From: Acidimicrobiia bacterium | GTDB lineage: Bacteria; Actinomycetota; Acidimicrobiia; Acidimicrobiales; Poriferisodalaceae | Direction of reading: 5' to 3' | Assembly: GCA_022820505.1 (NCBI GenBank) | Contig: JAJEFK010000041.1 | Coordinates: 17,348 to 81,347, forward strand | DNA length: 64,000 nt | Shown: piece after piece, positions 1 to 8,142 of the stretch | Numbering within the stretch: position 1 is the first letter of the stretch | Layout of the letters: every line of letters starts with the position of its first letter | Program-made: the position numbers and the translations under genes | Notes under the pieces: generated by a model | Databases searched by the model: none | The model's input: only the letters and a program-made list of their open reading frames with translations | Told to the model about the DNA's origin: nothing

Positions 1-77
1 ATGCCGATGTCGCCCTGGACCCGCGGCGTCCCCGTGCCGTCGATGATCGTGCCGCCCGCAATCCTGGTATCGAGCAT
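1..77 (-). CDS. amidohydrolase family protein, N-terminus only
   Basis: Reading leftwards from the ATG at 77-75 gives 25 residues, beginning MLDTRIAGGTIIDGTGTPRV, before the window edge. The pattern 'I-x-G-G-T-I-I-D-G-T-G-x-P' followed by 'G-D-I-G-I' is the usual first beta-strand region of amidohydrolases of the D-aminoacylase/dihydroorotase type, which hydrolyse amide or ring C-N bonds at a metal centre. The metal-binding HxH motif would lie beyond the edge, so the substrate cannot be inferred. The gene is divergent from truA with a 94-bp spacer. Confidence 0.6.
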   Translation of the reverse strand, partial: MLDTRIAGGTIIDGTGTPRVQGDIG

Positions 78-171
78 GTGCGGTATCCCCCTGTGACCTG
101 GCCGATGCGGCCGAGCCGATGCAGCCGGGTCAACGATTGGCCGTGACTGCACCGCTCCCAGCGAAGTTACC

Positions 172-984
172 GTGCCAGCGGTGAACGAGCATGAGGCGCC
201 CTGCGGAAACCCGCAGCGAACAGTGCGGTTAGATGTGGCGTACCGCGGCACGGGTTTTCGCGGCTTCGCCGCCAATGAGGGCGTTCGCACCGTGGCCGGC
301 GAGCTGGCCGCCGGGCTCGAGCGCATCCTGGGCGAAGCGCCCGTGCTGACCGTGGCCGGCCGCACCGATGCAGGCGTTCACGCCACCGGGCAGGTCGTGT
401 CGTTCCGGATCGGCGGCGAGGCGCTGCGGCGGCTCGACCCAGCCGGCCCCTCGCGCTTGGCGTCCGCGCTCAACCGCTTGCTGAACCCCGAGATCGCCGT
501 CGCAGCCGCCACGTTCGCCGACGACAGCTTCGATGCGCGCCATTCGGCAACGGCCCGTGCCTACGAGTATCGCATCCGCAACGCTGCCCACCCCGATCCC
601 CGGTACGGCGACCTGGAATGGCACGTTGCTGCTCCGCTCGACATCGGCCAGATGAACGCCGCCACAGGCCACCTCGTCGGCGAGCACGACTTCACCTCGT
701 TCTGCCGGCGGCCGAAGGACCGTCCCGACGCATCGCTGCTGCGAACCGTGCTGGGTGCCCGCTGGACTGCCGAGAGCACCCGGCTGCTCTTCGAGATCGA
801 GGCCAAAGCGTTCTGTCACCAGATGGTGCGGGCCATCGTGGGCCAGTGCGTGGCGGTGGGGCGCGGCGACCGGGCTGCCGGCGACGTGCCCGCCGTGCTG
901 GCTGCGCGCAGCAGGGACGCAGCGGCGGCAATCGCGCCGCCGCATGGGCTGACACTCGTCGCAGTCCGCTACCCAGACAATTGA
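172..984 (+). CDS. truA: tRNA pseudouridine(38-40) synthase TruA
   Basis: Isomerises uridines 38-40 in the anticodon stem-loop of many tRNAs to pseudouridine. The 270-residue protein has the family hallmarks: an N-terminal 'LDVAYRGTGFRGFA' strand and the catalytic motif GRTDAGVHATGQV, whose Asp (about residue 66) is the nucleophile, then a C-terminal half with 'F-C-H-Q-M-V-R-A-I-V-G'. GTG at 172 is used; GTG 181 or ATG 190 are possible alternatives. truA usually follows rplQ in the same direction, but here it is on the opposite strand about 6.8 kb away. It converges with the M16 peptidase gene, 19 bp between stops. Confidence 0.93.
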   Translation: MPAVNEHEAPCGNPQRTVRLDVAYRGTGFRGFAANEGVRTVAGELAAGLERILGEAPVLTVAGRTDAGVHATGQVVSFRIGGEALRRLDPAGPSRLASALNRLLNPEIAVAAATFADDSFDARHSATARAYEYRIRNAAHPDPRYGDLEWHVAAPLDIGQMNAATGHLVGEHDFTSFCRRPKDRPDASLLRTVLGARWTAESTRLLFEIEAKAFCHQMVRAIVGQCVAVGRGDRAAGDVPAVLAARSRDAAAAIAPPHGLTLVAVRYPDN

Positions 985-1003
985 GCGACAGCCTCTTGGG
1001 CAA

Positions 1004-4000
1004 CTACTGCTCGGAGCGGAACACCTCAATGCGGTTCTCGAGGTTGAACCACAGTGCGATGCGTGCCTGCACCTCGGCGGCCGTGATCCCGTCGAGAACT
1101 GCTCGACGCTGAGCGGGGGTGCCGACGCTGCTGTCATCGGCGTGGTGGCGCCGCAGAAGCGGGTTGACGATCGAGGAGTTCGACTCGAGCACGTAGTTGT
1201 CTCGCGTCACCGAGATCGCCTGCTGCAAGTCGCGGTCGGTCGGACCATCGGCGATCAGCTCAGCCACGGTCTCCACGATGGCGGCGTGGCTCGTCTCGAG
1301 CCCATCCGACGGCCCGGTGGTGCTGATGCGTGCCGTCCACTTGCCCGTGGCGTCGTCGGGCGACACAGACGCACTGACCGAGTAGGTCTCGCCGAGCTGC
1401 TCGCGTACTCGACCGTCGAGCAAGTCGTTGATGACGGCTGCAGCCACATCGGCGAGGACCAGGTTCTCGACGGTAAGCACCGTGGGGGCGCCGAACACGA
1501 TGTCGAGACCCGCCGCGCCCGAGTCTGCGTCGACCGGAATCGTGATGCGCTGAACCCCCGACGGGAAACCCGGGTTGTGGTCGGTGAACGTGTCATCCGG
1601 ACCGGCCGGCAGCGTGCCGATGTAGCGCGCCGCCAGATTCGCCACCGTGGCCCGGTCGATGTCGCCGACCACTGCCACCACGAGATCGTCCACGTCGCTC
1701 AGCCGTGCTTGGTAGAGGCCGAGCAGTGAATCGGGGGTGGTGGCGTCGATCTGATCCTGAGTGGCAATGAACTGGTACCAGGGGCTGCCTTGGAAGAGCG
1801 CGTGCAGCAGCTCCAGCTCCGAGATCCACTGCGGGAAGGTCTCGGCGTTCGCCAGACGGGTTCGCATCGCTTGGATCTGCTCGTTGACCGCTACCTCGGT
1901 GATGCGCGGCTCAGTGACATACAGGTGCAGCAGGGCGAAGAGCGCTTCGAGGTCGCCCGCTCCCGCAGCGCCCGAGAAGCCTTCGGAGTGCTCGGCGATG
2001 AATGGACTCACCCGGGCTGTCGTAGTGGCCAGGTATTCGTCGAGCTGCGTGGCCGTAGCGTCGCCGAGGCCGCTCGAGGCGACCGCGCCGACTGCGTGAC
2101 GCACCAGGGCCGAATCGCCCACCGACAGTGACGACCAGCCGCCCAGGCTCTCCGCCACCACCGTCACCTCGCCGGCCGCGATGTCCGATGGCGCGAACAC
2201 CACTGTCGCGCCGTTGGGGAATTCCCATTCATAAGCACCGTCGAACAGTCCGACGGATCGTTCGGCGGCGGGGGCGGCCGGATCCGGCCGTGCCATGAGC
2301 GCGTCGATCGCCTCCTGCGCCTCCGGCGGTGCCAGCGGCACGGCCGCGTCTACCGCGGCACGCAGTTCCTCCGCAGTCGGCACGTCCGCCGGGTCGGGCC
2401 CGATCGACACCACCAGCGGCGGCGCGATCTCCAAGAGCCAACGCAGATGTGCGGTCAGCTCTTCGACGGTATAGGTGTCGAGCAGCGCGGTCAGCCGGGC
2501 CACCCGATCCGGCGTCGATGAGACATCGGCGCCGCTGAGGAAATGGGCGACGTAGCCGAATGAGTATTCCCGGTCCTGCCGGGTCTCCTCGCTCTCGAGC
2601 TGGAACTCGAGCGAGGTGCGGAACGCGCTCACCGCTTGATCGAGCTCCGCCTGGGTGAATCCGAAGTGCGCCGCGCCGTGCACTGCCGAGATGTAGTCGG
2701 TGGTTGCCTGGTTGAGATCCGGACCCTGATAGTTCGTGCCATACAGGCGCAAGCCGCGTGCTGCCGGAAACGCGCTGAAGTGCGGTTCTGTGGTCTGTGA
2801 CAGCTGACCGGCCTGGAACGCGGCATCCAGCCGGATGTCGAGCATGCGAGCGATCAGGTTCTCCATGAACCGGAGCCGCTCGCCCCCGACGGTCCCGGCA
2901 GGCCACGCGGGCAGCTGCCAGTCGAGCGAGATGTACATCGGGCCGTGGTCGGGGTGCGTGACCACATCGGTCACCGGCTCGTCCACGAAGTCCGCAATGA
3001 ACGCAGACCGGTCGGGCTGCGGCGGAGCCGTCGGTGTGCGCGGCGCCAGCTCCGCGAAGTAGTGCTCCACCAGCGTCTCCATCTCGGAAACGGCCAAGTC
3101 GCCCACGACCACCACCGCCATGTTGTCCGGGCGGTACCACGTGTCGTAGAACTCGCGCAAGACCTCAGCGGTCATGGACAGATTGGATTCCTCGCTGCCG
3201 CCGATGAGCATGCCTTCATAGACGGTTCCCGAGTAGTAGATGGCGTCGAGGAAGTTCGAGACCCTTCCGGACGCCGACTCATCGCGCAGGCGGTACTCGT
3301 CGAGAACAATGCCCCGCTCGGCATCAACATCGTCAGGCAGGAGCGTGGCCGCCGATGCCCATTCGGACAGCACCGTGAAGCCGAGGCCGATTGCGCCGGG
3401 GTGGTCGAGCTTGAAGTCGAGGATGTAGACGGTCTCATCGGGACTGGTGTACGCGTTCACATCAGGACCGAAGTCGGTGCCGAAGTCGCGGAGCACCTGG
3501 AGGAGTTCGTTCTTGGAAAAGCGCTCGGTTCCGTTGAACATCATGTGTTCCAGGAAATGGGCTGCGCCCTCCGCACCTTCGGGGTCGAGGACGCCCCCTG
3601 CATTGACGACCAAGTGCATCATGATCGACTTGCCTGGCGAGTCGTTCGAGCGCAGGTAGTAGGTGAGGCCATTGGGGAGCTGGCCGATCAGCACCTCCGA
3701 ATCCACCGGCAGCAGGGTTGCGTCCGGATCTCCGGGCTCGTAGTCGTTGAACTCGCCCAGATCGACCGGGTCGCCGATGGGCTCTGGTTCGTCGGCAGGG
3801 ACCGGTTCATCAGCGCTCTCGGGCTCGTCTGCGGGATCGGGTTCGTCTGCAGGCTCCGGTTCGTCGGCCTCTTCGGGCTCTGCTGCGGCATCGGCAGTTT
3901 CTGGTTCGTCGGTGTGAACCTCGGCTGTCTCGTCGTCGGCCGCTTCGGGTTCGCTGACCGCGTCATGCTCGTCCGGAGCGCACGCGGCCGCCAGCAGTGC

Positions 4001-4048
4001 GGCCGCAAAGAGCACGGCCAGAAGCCTGCGCCAGAGGGCTGGTTTCAT
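1004..4048 (-). CDS. M16 (pitrilysin-type) zinc metalloprotease, predicted lipoprotein
   Basis: A 1014-residue insulinase-family peptidase. The start at 4048 gives a lipoprotein signal (MKPALWRRLL, hydrophobic core, then LLAAAC with the lipidated Cys at residue 23) and an AAAGG ribosome site; the upstream in-frame start at 4204 lacks this logic. Residues 30-95 are an acidic Pro/Asp/Glu linker with a six-residue repeat. The inverted zinc motif HFLEH is at 164-168, with the expected downstream Glu in 'ERGIVLDEYRLR'. A second M16 half (about residues 540-1014) lacks HxxEH, as in two-domain M16 enzymes where one half is structural. It probably degrades peptides at the outer face of the membrane. 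The gene appears monocistronic and converges with truA. Confidence 0.88.
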   Translation of the reverse strand: MKPALWRRLLAVLFAAALLAAACAPDEHDAVSEPEAADDETAEVHTDEPETADAAAEPEEADEPEPADEPDPADEPESADEPVPADEPEPIGDPVDLGEFNDYEPGDPDATLLPVDSEVLIGQLPNGLTYYLRSNDSPGKSIMMHLVVNAGGVLDPEGAEGAAHFLEHMMFNGTERFSKNELLQVLRDFGTDFGPDVNAYTSPDETVYILDFKLDHPGAIGLGFTVLSEWASAATLLPDDVDAERGIVLDEYRLRDESASGRVSNFLDAIYYSGTVYEGMLIGGSEESNLSMTAEVLREFYDTWYRPDNMAVVVVGDLAVSEMETLVEHYFAELAPRTPTAPPQPDRSAFIADFVDEPVTDVVTHPDHGPMYISLDWQLPAWPAGTVGGERLRFMENLIARMLDIRLDAAFQAGQLSQTTEPHFSAFPAARGLRLYGTNYQGPDLNQATTDYISAVHGAAHFGFTQAELDQAVSAFRTSLEFQLESEETRQDREYSFGYVAHFLSGADVSSTPDRVARLTALLDTYTVEELTAHLRWLLEIAPPLVVSIGPDPADVPTAEELRAAVDAAVPLAPPEAQEAIDALMARPDPAAPAAERSVGLFDGAYEWEFPNGATVVFAPSDIAAGEVTVVAESLGGWSSLSVGDSALVRHAVGAVASSGLGDATATQLDEYLATTTARVSPFIAEHSEGFSGAAGAGDLEALFALLHLYVTEPRITEVAVNEQIQAMRTRLANAETFPQWISELELLHALFQGSPWYQFIATQDQIDATTPDSLLGLYQARLSDVDDLVVAVVGDIDRATVANLAARYIGTLPAGPDDTFTDHNPGFPSGVQRITIPVDADSGAAGLDIVFGAPTVLTVENLVLADVAAAVINDLLDGRVREQLGETYSVSASVSPDDATGKWTARISTTGPSDGLETSHAAIVETVAELIADGPTDRDLQQAISVTRDNYVLESNSSIVNPLLRRHHADDSSVGTPAQRRAVLDGITAAEVQARIALWFNLENRIEVFRSEQ
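3779..3868 (-). repeat. 18-bp tandem repeat encoding an (E-P-x-x-A-D)n linker
   Basis: Inside the M16 lipoprotein gene, about five imperfect 18-bp units encode residues 61-90 with the pattern ADEPEP/ADEPDP/ADEPES/ADEPVP/ADEPEP. The repeat lies directly after the lipobox region and probably makes a flexible acidic tether between the membrane anchor and the catalytic domain. Copy number may vary between strains. Confidence 0.8.
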
Positions 4049-4274
4049 CGACGGACCCGCCTTTCGGCCGACAGCATGCGGCATCGGACGGTACTCGCCG
4101 ATCGCCTGCCCGCGACCGCGGGCTCTGGACAAGTTCTCATGCAATCTCAGCGTGCGCTGAGTCGCTCCAAGGGCCGCCCGCGCACTCGAAGCCGCGGGTT
4201 GCATGCCCGGGCGACGCTGAAGTTCTGACTTCCGCTGGCATACTCGCCCGGGCCGGTGACCACGTGGGACTCAG

Positions 4275-4895
4275 ATGACGATCCAGCTGCCAGACCTTCC
4301 CTACGCACCCGATGCGCTCTCGCCGCACATCAGCGAGCGCACGATCAGCTTCCACTACGGCAAGCATCACGCTGGCTATGTCACTGCAGTGAACAACGGC
4401 ATCGCCGGCACGCCCAATGAAGGCCGGGCGCTGGAAGATCTGGTGTGCTCGCTGCCCGCAGGCGGGCTGTTCAATGCAGCAGCTCAGACGTGGAACCACA
4501 ACTTCTACTGGCAGTCGATGTCGCCCGGTGGCGGCGGCGAGCCCGACGGCGACCTGGCGGCGGCGCTGGAGGCAAGCTTCGGTGGCGTGGACGCGTTCCG
4601 GGCCGACTTTGCCGCCGGAGCGGTCGGCAACTTCGCTTCGGGCTGGGGCTGGCTCGTGATCGACGGTTCGGGCGGCGACGGCGAGGGCTCGCTGCGCATC
4701 ATCCAGACCGACGATGCCCAGACGCCCCTGACTGACGGCCTGAGAGCGCTGCTGGTGATCGACGTGTGGGAGCACGCCTACTACCTCGACTACCAGAACG
4801 CCCGGGCTGCCTACGTGGATGCGTTCGTCGAGCACCTGATCAACTGGGAATTCGCCGCAGCCAACTACCGCGCCGCGCTCGACGCCCACGCCTAG
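4275..4895 (+). CDS. superoxide dismutase, Fe/Mn family (Fe-type signature)
   Basis: Converts superoxide to O2 and H2O2 in the cytoplasm. The 206-residue protein has all four metal ligands: His in 'FHYGKHHAGY', His in 'TWNHNFYWQ', and Asp and His in 'DVWEHAYYLDYQNAR'. The 'AAAQTWNH' segment carries Gln at the position typical of Fe-SODs (E. coli Gln69), whereas Mn-SODs have Gly there, so iron is the likelier metal. No signal peptide is visible. It stands alone: the next genes, about 100 bp on, have their own operator. Confidence 0.93.
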   Translation: MTIQLPDLPYAPDALSPHISERTISFHYGKHHAGYVTAVNNGIAGTPNEGRALEDLVCSLPAGGLFNAAAQTWNHNFYWQSMSPGGGGEPDGDLAAALEASFGGVDAFRADFAAGAVGNFASGWGWLVIDGSGGDGEGSLRIIQTDDAQTPLTDGLRALLVIDVWEHAYYLDYQNARAAYVDAFVEHLINWEFAAANYRAALDAHA

Positions 4896-4949
4896 CCCAA
4901 GAGCACGGCCACCACACAGCCAGCCCCCGATTGCGCTTGCATCCTTGTA

Positions 4950-4975
4950 TAGTTTGTATTACAAACTAGTTTGCA
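4950..4975 (+). promoter_or_regulatory. palindromic operator candidate upstream of the membrane protein/winged-helix pair
   Basis: TAGTTTGTA at 4950-4958 and its exact reverse complement TACAAACTA at 4960-4968 form a perfect 9-bp inverted repeat with one central base. A third half-site in direct orientation, TAGTTTGCA (one mismatch), overlaps at 4967-4975. A possible promoter is TTGCAT (4937-4942), 17 bp, TACAAA (4960-4965), which would place the palindrome over the -10 element. It lies 29 bp upstream of a gene translationally coupled to a winged-helix regulator, suggesting autoregulation (inference). Confidence 0.6.
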
Positions 4976-4996
4976 TCGCGGACCTAGGAGGTTGTG

Positions 4997-5629
4997 ATGT
5001 CGACAGAAACCGGCGAATCGACAGCTCTCAATCCCGACGAGAGCTGGGAGACCGTTCTCAGCACCATGCAGGGCGCTCGCAGCGCCATGTACACAGCCGG
5101 AAGCACGGCGATCCTGCTGCTGTGGGCGGGCGTCATCACGATCGCCTACCTCGCCCAGTACGCCGTCTCGACGTTCGCAACCGACTTCGCCGACAGCTAC
5201 CCGTGGTTCCCGGGACCGCTGTGGGCGATCATCACGTCCTTCGGCGTCATCGGCAGCATGACCATCGGCCATCGCGCCGGCCGCGCCCTGTCGCCGGGCC
5301 TCGCCATGCAACACGCCGGGATCCGCGTGTTCGCCTACTGGATGACCGTCACTGCGGCCGCTGGACTGCTCCCAGGCGCGGCGGGCCTGTGGAACGAGTC
5401 CGGCGCAGAGAAGATCCCCTTCGTCTTGATGGGCGTCATCGCGCTCGGCTACGTGCTCTTCGGAATCCTGAACCGGACCGTGATCGCCGCCTTCGGCGTG
5501 GGCATGGCCGCGGCCTTCTACGTTCCGCATTACCTGTTCGATGACATCGCACCAGCAGTGTCGGGTTTCGCGATGCTCGGACTGCTCGGAACCATCGCCA
5601 TGTGGGTGCGCAGGACTGGTGAATGGTAG
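4997..5629 (+). CDS. polytopic membrane protein, function unknown
   Basis: A 210-residue integral membrane protein with about six hydrophobic segments, for example 'AILLLWAGVITIAYLAQY', 'GPLWAIITSFGVIGSMTIG' and 'FVLMGVIALGYVLFGIL', after a soluble N-terminus of about 35 residues. A strong AGGAGG at 4986-4991 fixes the start at ATG 4997 rather than the GTG at 4994. No family is recognised. Its 3' end overlaps the winged-helix regulator gene by 7 bp, so the two form one transcription unit behind the palindrome at 4950. Such pairings often mean the regulator controls the membrane protein, but the signal is not evident from sequence. Confidence 0.8.
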   Translation: MSTETGESTALNPDESWETVLSTMQGARSAMYTAGSTAILLLWAGVITIAYLAQYAVSTFATDFADSYPWFPGPLWAIITSFGVIGSMTIGHRAGRALSPGLAMQHAGIRVFAYWMTVTAAAGLLPGAAGLWNESGAEKIPFVLMGVIALGYVLFGILNRTVIAAFGVGMAAAFYVPHYLFDDIAPAVSGFAMLGLLGTIAMWVRRTGEW

Positions 5630-5958
5630 ATCCCGGCGGGGTGCCCGACGGCGGTGCCATCGACCTCGACGAGATCATCCACCAGCCGACGCGGCTGCAG
5701 ATCATGTCCTTGCTCGTGTCGCTGGATGACCGGGACCGGCTCGCCTACGGCTTCGTGCAGAAGCAGCTGGGCCTGACGCCCGGCAACCTGACGACTCACC
5801 TGCGGAAGCTGGAGCACGCTGACTACGTGGAGACGACCAAGGAGTTCCGCGGTGCCAAGCCGCGCACCTGGATCGAAGCCACGGTGACAGGACGCAAGGC
5901 GTTCGCCGGGTACCTCGTCAACCTTGAGCGGGCCCTCGGCGTGCGCACCAGCTCCTGA
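5623..5958 (+). CDS. winged-helix DNA-binding regulator (MarR/ArsR-like, single domain)
   Basis: A 111-residue protein consisting almost entirely of one winged-helix domain: 'IIHQPTRLQIMSLLVSL' (helix 1), 'YGFVQKQLGLTPGNLTTHLR' (helix-turn-helix with recognition helix) and 'YVETTKEFRGAKPRTWIEAT' (wing). This resembles the PF13601-type stand-alone regulators seen in Actinomycetota. No cofactor domain is present. ATG 5623 lies inside the end of the upstream membrane gene (7-bp overlap), so translation is probably coupled. The 9-bp palindrome at 4950-4968 is the obvious candidate operator. Confidence 0.83.
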   Translation: MVDPGGVPDGGAIDLDEIIHQPTRLQIMSLLVSLDDRDRLAYGFVQKQLGLTPGNLTTHLRKLEHADYVETTKEFRGAKPRTWIEATVTGRKAFAGYLVNLERALGVRTSS

Positions 5959-6080
5959 CTCCGCGATCGCCCATTGCGGCAGACGGTTGGCATCGGCGCG
6001 AGATCCTCATGGCTCAGCACGTCCTGAACAGTGGGCTGACATCATTAGGCTCAGCCCCGCATGGTGATTGGCGATGCCCG

Positions 6081-7019
6081 ATGCCGGTAGAGGCTGACGC
6101 CCGGACGCTCGCCGATCTGGAGCCCGAGGTTGAGCGACTCCTCGCGCGCCATCTTCGGCAGACCAAGGAATGGCACCCCCACGCGCTCGTGCCCTGGAGC
6201 CGGGGCGAAGACTTCGCACCCGACTACGAATGGTCACCCGAGGAGGCCAACCTCACCCCCGAGGCTCGCAGCGCCCTCTTCGTGAACGTGCTCACCGAGG
6301 AGAACCTGCCGTACTACTTCCGTGACAGCGAGCGGCTGTTCGGCCGTGAGGGTGCGTGGGGCGAATGGGTTCGCCGCTGGACCGCGGAAGAAGGGCGGCA
6401 CGGCCGGGTCATCTACGACTACCTGTCGGTCACCCGCGCCCTCGACCCCGTGGCGCTGGAGCGGGCACGCATGGCGCAGGTGCAGTGCGGGCAAGTGCCC
6501 CAGCCGCCGAGCCTGCTGGAAGGCCTTGCCTACGTGACGCTGCAGGAGTTGGCCACCCGCATCGCGCACTTCAACACCGGGCGCCACATCGACGACCCCG
6601 CCGGCAAGGCCATCATGCGCCGGGTCGCCTTCGATGAGAACCTGCATTTCCTGTTCTACCGCGACGTGATGAGCGCCGCGGTCGAGATCGACCCCTCCAG
6701 CGCGGTGGTGGCCATCGCCAACCAAGTCAAGAGCTTCGCCATGCCCGGGGTGGGCATCACCGACTTCGACACCCACTCCCGCATCATCGCCGAAGCCGGG
6801 ATCTATGACCTGGCCATCCATCACGACCAGATCCTGCAGCCCGTCGTGCTGCGCGATTGGAACCTGCCGGGATTGACCGAGCTCTCGGGCATGGCCGAGG
6901 CGGCCCGCGATCGGCTCATGGCCCTGATCGACCGCATCGGCCGTGTGGGGCAGCGTCTCGCCGAGCGCTATGCGGAGGCACGCGAAACACTGCGCCGCAA
7001 CGCGGCACTCGTGCGATAG
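6081..7019 (+). CDS. acyl-ACP desaturase (DesA-type, diiron)
   Basis: A 312-residue soluble ferritin-like desaturase that would introduce a double bond into acyl-ACP using a diiron centre and O2. Ligand motifs are visible: Glu in 'LTEENLPYYFRD', 'WTAEEGRHGRVI' (ExxH), Glu in 'LQELATRIAHFNTG', and 'FDENLHFLFYRD' (ExxH). The start at ATG 6081 puts 'DLEPEVERLLARHL' at the N-terminus as in mycobacterial DesA proteins; an in-frame ATG at 6009 would add 24 unlikely residues. No operon partner is evident: upstream is the regulator gene, and downstream the RraA-like gene is convergent, 41 bp away. Confidence 0.88.
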   Translation: MPVEADARTLADLEPEVERLLARHLRQTKEWHPHALVPWSRGEDFAPDYEWSPEEANLTPEARSALFVNVLTEENLPYYFRDSERLFGREGAWGEWVRRWTAEEGRHGRVIYDYLSVTRALDPVALERARMAQVQCGQVPQPPSLLEGLAYVTLQELATRIAHFNTGRHIDDPAGKAIMRRVAFDENLHFLFYRDVMSAAVEIDPSSAVVAIANQVKSFAMPGVGITDFDTHSRIIAEAGIYDLAIHHDQILQPVVLRDWNLPGLTELSGMAEAARDRLMALIDRIGRVGQRLAERYAEARETLRRNAALVR

Positions 7020-7060
7020 ACCCCGCAGCTGCGCCCACAGCCGCGCGGAGCGGCGAGGGA

Positions 7061-7765
7061 CTAGTGGTCGCCCCTGGGGTCGAGCAAGGCGGTCAGCCGA
7101 TCGATAGAGAAGTCCTCGCTGCGGGCGGCCTCGATGAGCACGCGCTCGGCAGCGGCGATCTTGGCGGCCGCTGCGGGAACGTCGGCCGCCGCATCGGCAG
7201 GCACCACGACCGCACCGTGACGGTCGGCGTGAATGAGATCGCCGGGACGCACCGACATGCCATGCACCGTCACCGGCACCGCGTACTCCACGACGTGTAC
7301 CCAGGCGTGGGACGGGCCGATCGAGCCGGCCAAGGCGCCGAAATCCGGCGCCCACTCGCCCAGATCACGGATCGAGCCGTTGGTGATGACGCCGAGCGAA
7401 CCGAGTCCGGCGTGAATGCTGCTGTTCACCTCGCCCCACCAGGCGCCGTAGCCAGGCGAGGCGTCGATGTCTTCGATCACGGTGATCGTGGGCTGAGGGC
7501 CTTCGGCCATGTGCCGGTAGTAGCCGACACGCACTGCCAGGTCGTTGTCGCCGGATCGGCCCGATGGCGCATTGGCGCGGATCGTGGCTGTGCGGGCATA
7601 GCCGACCATGACAGTGTCCGGGTCGGGACACACCAGCGGGGACGTGGTGTAGCCATAGGCGCGGCGATGCGGAGCCACGACCTCCAGCGCATTGCAGACG
7701 GTCGGAGTGTCGAGCTGCCGCAGCGCGTCGAGCACGCCGGTGCTCAACGAGTCGTCGGTGCTCAT
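7061..7765 (-). CDS. RraA-like / HMG-CHA aldolase family protein
   Basis: A 234-residue protein of the RraA-like fold, which includes 4-hydroxy-4-methyl-2-oxoglutarate/oxaloacetate lyases and the regulator of RNase E. Diagnostic pieces are 'LDTPTVCNALE' at the N-terminus, the substrate/metal loop 'GVITNGSIRDLGEW', and 'VRPGDLIHADRHGAVVVP'. The R-D pair in the loop and the downstream Asp are those used by the divalent-metal aldolases, so an aldolase or decarboxylase is more likely than an RNase E inhibitor; the substrate is open. It lies just downstream of rplQ in the same direction (21-bp gap), where truA is usually found, so it may be cotranscribed with the alpha operon. Confidence 0.8.
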   Translation of the reverse strand: MSTDDSLSTGVLDALRQLDTPTVCNALEVVAPHRRAYGYTTSPLVCPDPDTVMVGYARTATIRANAPSGRSGDNDLAVRVGYYRHMAEGPQPTITVIEDIDASPGYGAWWGEVNSSIHAGLGSLGVITNGSIRDLGEWAPDFGALAGSIGPSHAWVHVVEYAVPVTVHGMSVRPGDLIHADRHGAVVVPADAAADVPAAAAKIAAAERVLIEAARSEDFSIDRLTALLDPRGDH

Positions 7766-7786
7766 GCGCCGGGCCGCCGCGAGGAG

Positions 7787-8140
7787 CTAGACCAACTCGA
7801 TGAGCGCCATGGGGGCGTTGTCGCCCCGGCGCGGCCCGAGCTTCAAGATGCGCGTGTAGCCGCCCGGACGTCCCTCATAGCGCGGGCCGATCTCGTCGAT
7901 GAGCTTCTGGGCCATCTCCTGGTCGCCGTTGAGGCTGGCGATGATCTGGCGATGCCGTGCCAACCCGCCCTTGCGCGCCTTCGTGATGAGCTTCTCGGCG
8001 TACGGCCGCAGCGCCTTGGCCTTGGCCTCGGTGGTCTCGATGGCTTCCGCAGCGAACAATGACGCAGCCAGATTGGCCAGCATGGAGCGCTGGTGACTGG
8101 CGCTGCCGCCGAGGCGTCGGCCCTTCGTGGGCGTGGGCAT
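7787..8140 (-). CDS. rplQ: 50S ribosomal protein bL17
   Basis: A 117-residue bL17 with the typical '[20 protein letters not shown]' start and '[13 protein letters not shown]' segment. It sits at the end of the alpha operon, two bases after the rpoA stop. Length is normal for the family. Confidence 0.95.
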   Translation of the reverse strand: MPTPTKGRRLGGSASHQRSMLANLAASLFAAEAIETTEAKAKALRPYAEKLITKARKGGLARHRQIIASLNGDQEMAQKLIDEIGPRYEGRPGGYTRILKLGPRRGDNAPMALIELV

Positions 8141-8142
8141 GA

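Noticed and set aside
4046..4204. Longer N-terminus for the M16 peptidase from the start at 4204
   Set aside because: It would bury a clear lipoprotein signal peptide and lacks a ribosome site.
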